Source of the DNA: Verrucomicrobiales bacterium
GTDB taxonomy: Bacteria > Verrucomicrobiota > Verrucomicrobiia > Verrucomicrobiales > V1-33
NCBI GenBank assembly: GCA_023253495.1
Contig: JALRGF010000042.1
Span: 1 to 8,080 of the forward strand
Length of the DNA stretch: 8,080 nt
Direction: 5' to 3'
Positions 7,136 to 8,080 of the stretch are shown here, piece by piece. Each line of letters starts with the position of its first letter. The first letter of the stretch is position 1. The notes below the pieces were generated by a model, which searched no databases, was not told the origin of the DNA, and worked only from the letters and a program-made list of their open reading frames with translations. The translations under genes were made by a program, and so were the position numbers.

Positions 7136-7341
7136 GCGGAGGCGGACGGCGCTTCCGGGAGGGAGCGCCGGCTTGTCTCCGGCATAGCGGGAACCGGCGG
7201 CCGGGTCAATGGCGGGCTGGACGGAGACGATTGCCGGACCGTGGCCCGGCGGCGGTCATGGCGGCCACCGGAATCAGGTATCGGGCCCCCGCGACTCTTC
7301 GCCTTTGCGGGGGACGCCGCGTGGTGTTGACTTCCCGGCGA
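7136..7341. other. Divergent intergenic region, mutY / GH2-GT gene
   Basis: About 206 bases that must carry both promoters. I see no good -35/-10 pair on either strand; a TTGACT at 7327-7332 has no matching -10 downstream. Two stem-loops occur: GCCGG/CCGGC at 7167-7171 and 7179-7183, and a stronger one listed separately. The exact right limit depends on which start codon the downstream gene uses. Confidence 0.6.
7286..7313 (+). promoter_or_regulatory. 7-bp GC stem-loop in the leader of the GH2-GT gene
   Basis: CCCCCGC (7286-7292) and GCGGGGG (7307-7313) pair perfectly around a 14-base loop, about 29 bases before the chosen start codon. It could be a leader structure affecting translation, but no T-run follows and GC-rich DNA makes such stems fairly common. 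Confidence 0.3.
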
Positions 7342-8080
7342 GTGCCGTACCCGACGCCTTTGCCCCATCCATCCACCCGTGTGACTGCCAGTGGGAAATT
7401 TTTCCACCGGGGCGGTGAACAGTGGCTGTTGAAAGGGCTGAGCTACGGACCGTTCGAGGGGCCGGACGGCTTGCCGCCGCTGGAGCAGGTCGAGCGCGAC
7501 CTGCAACAGCTCACCTCCCTCGGTGCCAACACCGTGCGGATCTACGCCCCGCCCCCACGCTGGTTTCTGGACGCCTGCGCCCTCGCCGGGGTGCAGGTGC
7601 TGATCGGGTGGCCGTGGCCGTCGCACACCGACTTCCTGCGCACGCGGCAGGGGGCGCGGGATATCCTTGAGATGACGCGGGCGGTGGTGCGCGGGTTGCG
7701 CGGAGCGCCGGCCGTGCTCGGATTCGTCGTCGGCAACGAGGTGCCCTCGGAGCTGGTGCGCTGGATGGGCCCGGCCCGGGTCCGCCGGTTTCTGGAACGC
7801 ATGATCGACGCCGGCCGCGCCGAGGCACCGGACGCCCTCTTCGCCTACGCCACTTTTCCCAGCACCGAATACCTCCATCCGGGAAATGCCGATTTCCTGA
7901 TGTGCAACATTTATCTTGAGGAGCCTTCGGCCTTCACCCGCTACCTCGCCCGGCTGCAGTTGATGGCCGGCGACCGTCCGCTGGTGGTCGGGGACTTCGG
8001 GCTCGACACCCGCCGTCACGGGGACTCCCGCCAGGCGGACGCGCGGGGATGGGCGTGGCAGGCGGTACTGCACGCCGGAC
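7342..8080 (+). CDS. GH2-like TIM-barrel protein, probably fused to a family 2 glycosyltransferase (5' part)
   Basis: The frame is open to the window end and gives 246 full codons. It starts 'GKFFHRGGEQWLLKGLSYGPF' and shows an (alpha/beta)8-barrel of the GH2/clan-A type: 'LGANTVRIYAPPPRWF', V-V-G-N132-E133 (acid/base position), and 'RPLVVGDFGLD' at the nucleophile strand. I recognise this arrangement from large Opitutaceae-type proteins where the barrel precedes a GT2 glycosyltransferase with membrane helices; that half would lie beyond the window, so the fusion is inferred. There is no signal peptide, consistent with a cytoplasmic or membrane-bound synthesis enzyme. The start is uncertain: GTG at 7342 has a weak GGCGAG just upstream, while GTG at 7381 gives a shorter start directly before the conserved FF-x-RGG. 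No ATG is available upstream of the conserved part. The nucleophile position holds Asp (D218) where I expect Glu. A 313-residue minus-strand frame over the same DNA is a shadow. Confidence 0.8.
   Translation, partial: MPYPTPLPHPSTRVTASGKFFHRGGEQWLLKGLSYGPFEGPDGLPPLEQVERDLQQLTSLGANTVRIYAPPPRWFLDACALAGVQVLIGWPWPSHTDFLRTRQGARDILEMTRAVVRGLRGAPAVLGFVVGNEVPSELVRWMGPARVRRFLERMIDAGRAEAPDALFAYATFPSTEYLHPGNADFLMCNIYLEEPSAFTRYLARLQLMAGDRPLVVGDFGLDTRRHGDSRQADARGWAWQAVLHAG

Noticed and set aside
7132..8073. 313-residue minus-strand frame
   Set aside because: Shadow of the GH2-like gene; the plus frame carries recognisable barrel motifs.

Overview
The window reads as high-GC chromosomal DNA from a Verrucomicrobiota member, most likely of the Opitutales/Opitutaceae type (inference). 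The grounds are a DUF1549/DUF1553 protein next to a DUF1501 protein (a pair expanded in the Planctomycetes-Verrucomicrobia group), a GH2-like/glycosyltransferase protein of a type I associate with Opitutaceae, a REP-type transposase start beside GGGACAGG repeats, and few recognisable Shine-Dalgarno sequences.

Layout. Bases 1-56 are the minus-strand 5' end of a Y1/REP-associated tyrosine transposase (RAYT), cut by the window edge. Bases 57-592 are non-coding. They hold four same-orientation copies of a GGGACAGGYAC repeat, a 10-bp palindrome, a 7-bp hairpin and an AATCGG-type tandem tract. Bases 593-5016 carry two exported proteins on the plus strand, joined by a 4-base GTGA stop/start overlap: a DUF1549-DUF1553 protein with one CxxCH motif, and a DUF1501 protein of the alkaline phosphatase/sulfatase-like class with a twin-arginine leader. 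After a 68-base gap comes a secreted SMP-30/gluconolactonase-like protein (5085-6068). It converges on a complete mutY gene on the minus strand (6101-7135). Divergent from mutY, a plus-strand gene (7342 to beyond the window) begins with a GH2-like TIM-barrel domain and probably continues into a family 2 glycosyltransferase.

How the genes may work together. The first three plus-strand genes can be read as one transcription unit for cell-envelope or periplasmic work, possibly on carbohydrates. The exact reactions of DUF1549, DUF1553 and DUF1501 proteins are unknown, so this is context inference. mutY is housekeeping DNA repair. The last gene points to envelope polysaccharide or glycolipid synthesis.

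I see no CRISPR array, RNA gene, toxin-antitoxin or defence locus. The points most worth a second look are the RAYT/repeat module at the left edge, an abrupt change of synonymous codon preference inside the DUF1549-DUF1553 gene, and an Asp where I expect the catalytic nucleophile Glu in the GH2-like domain.
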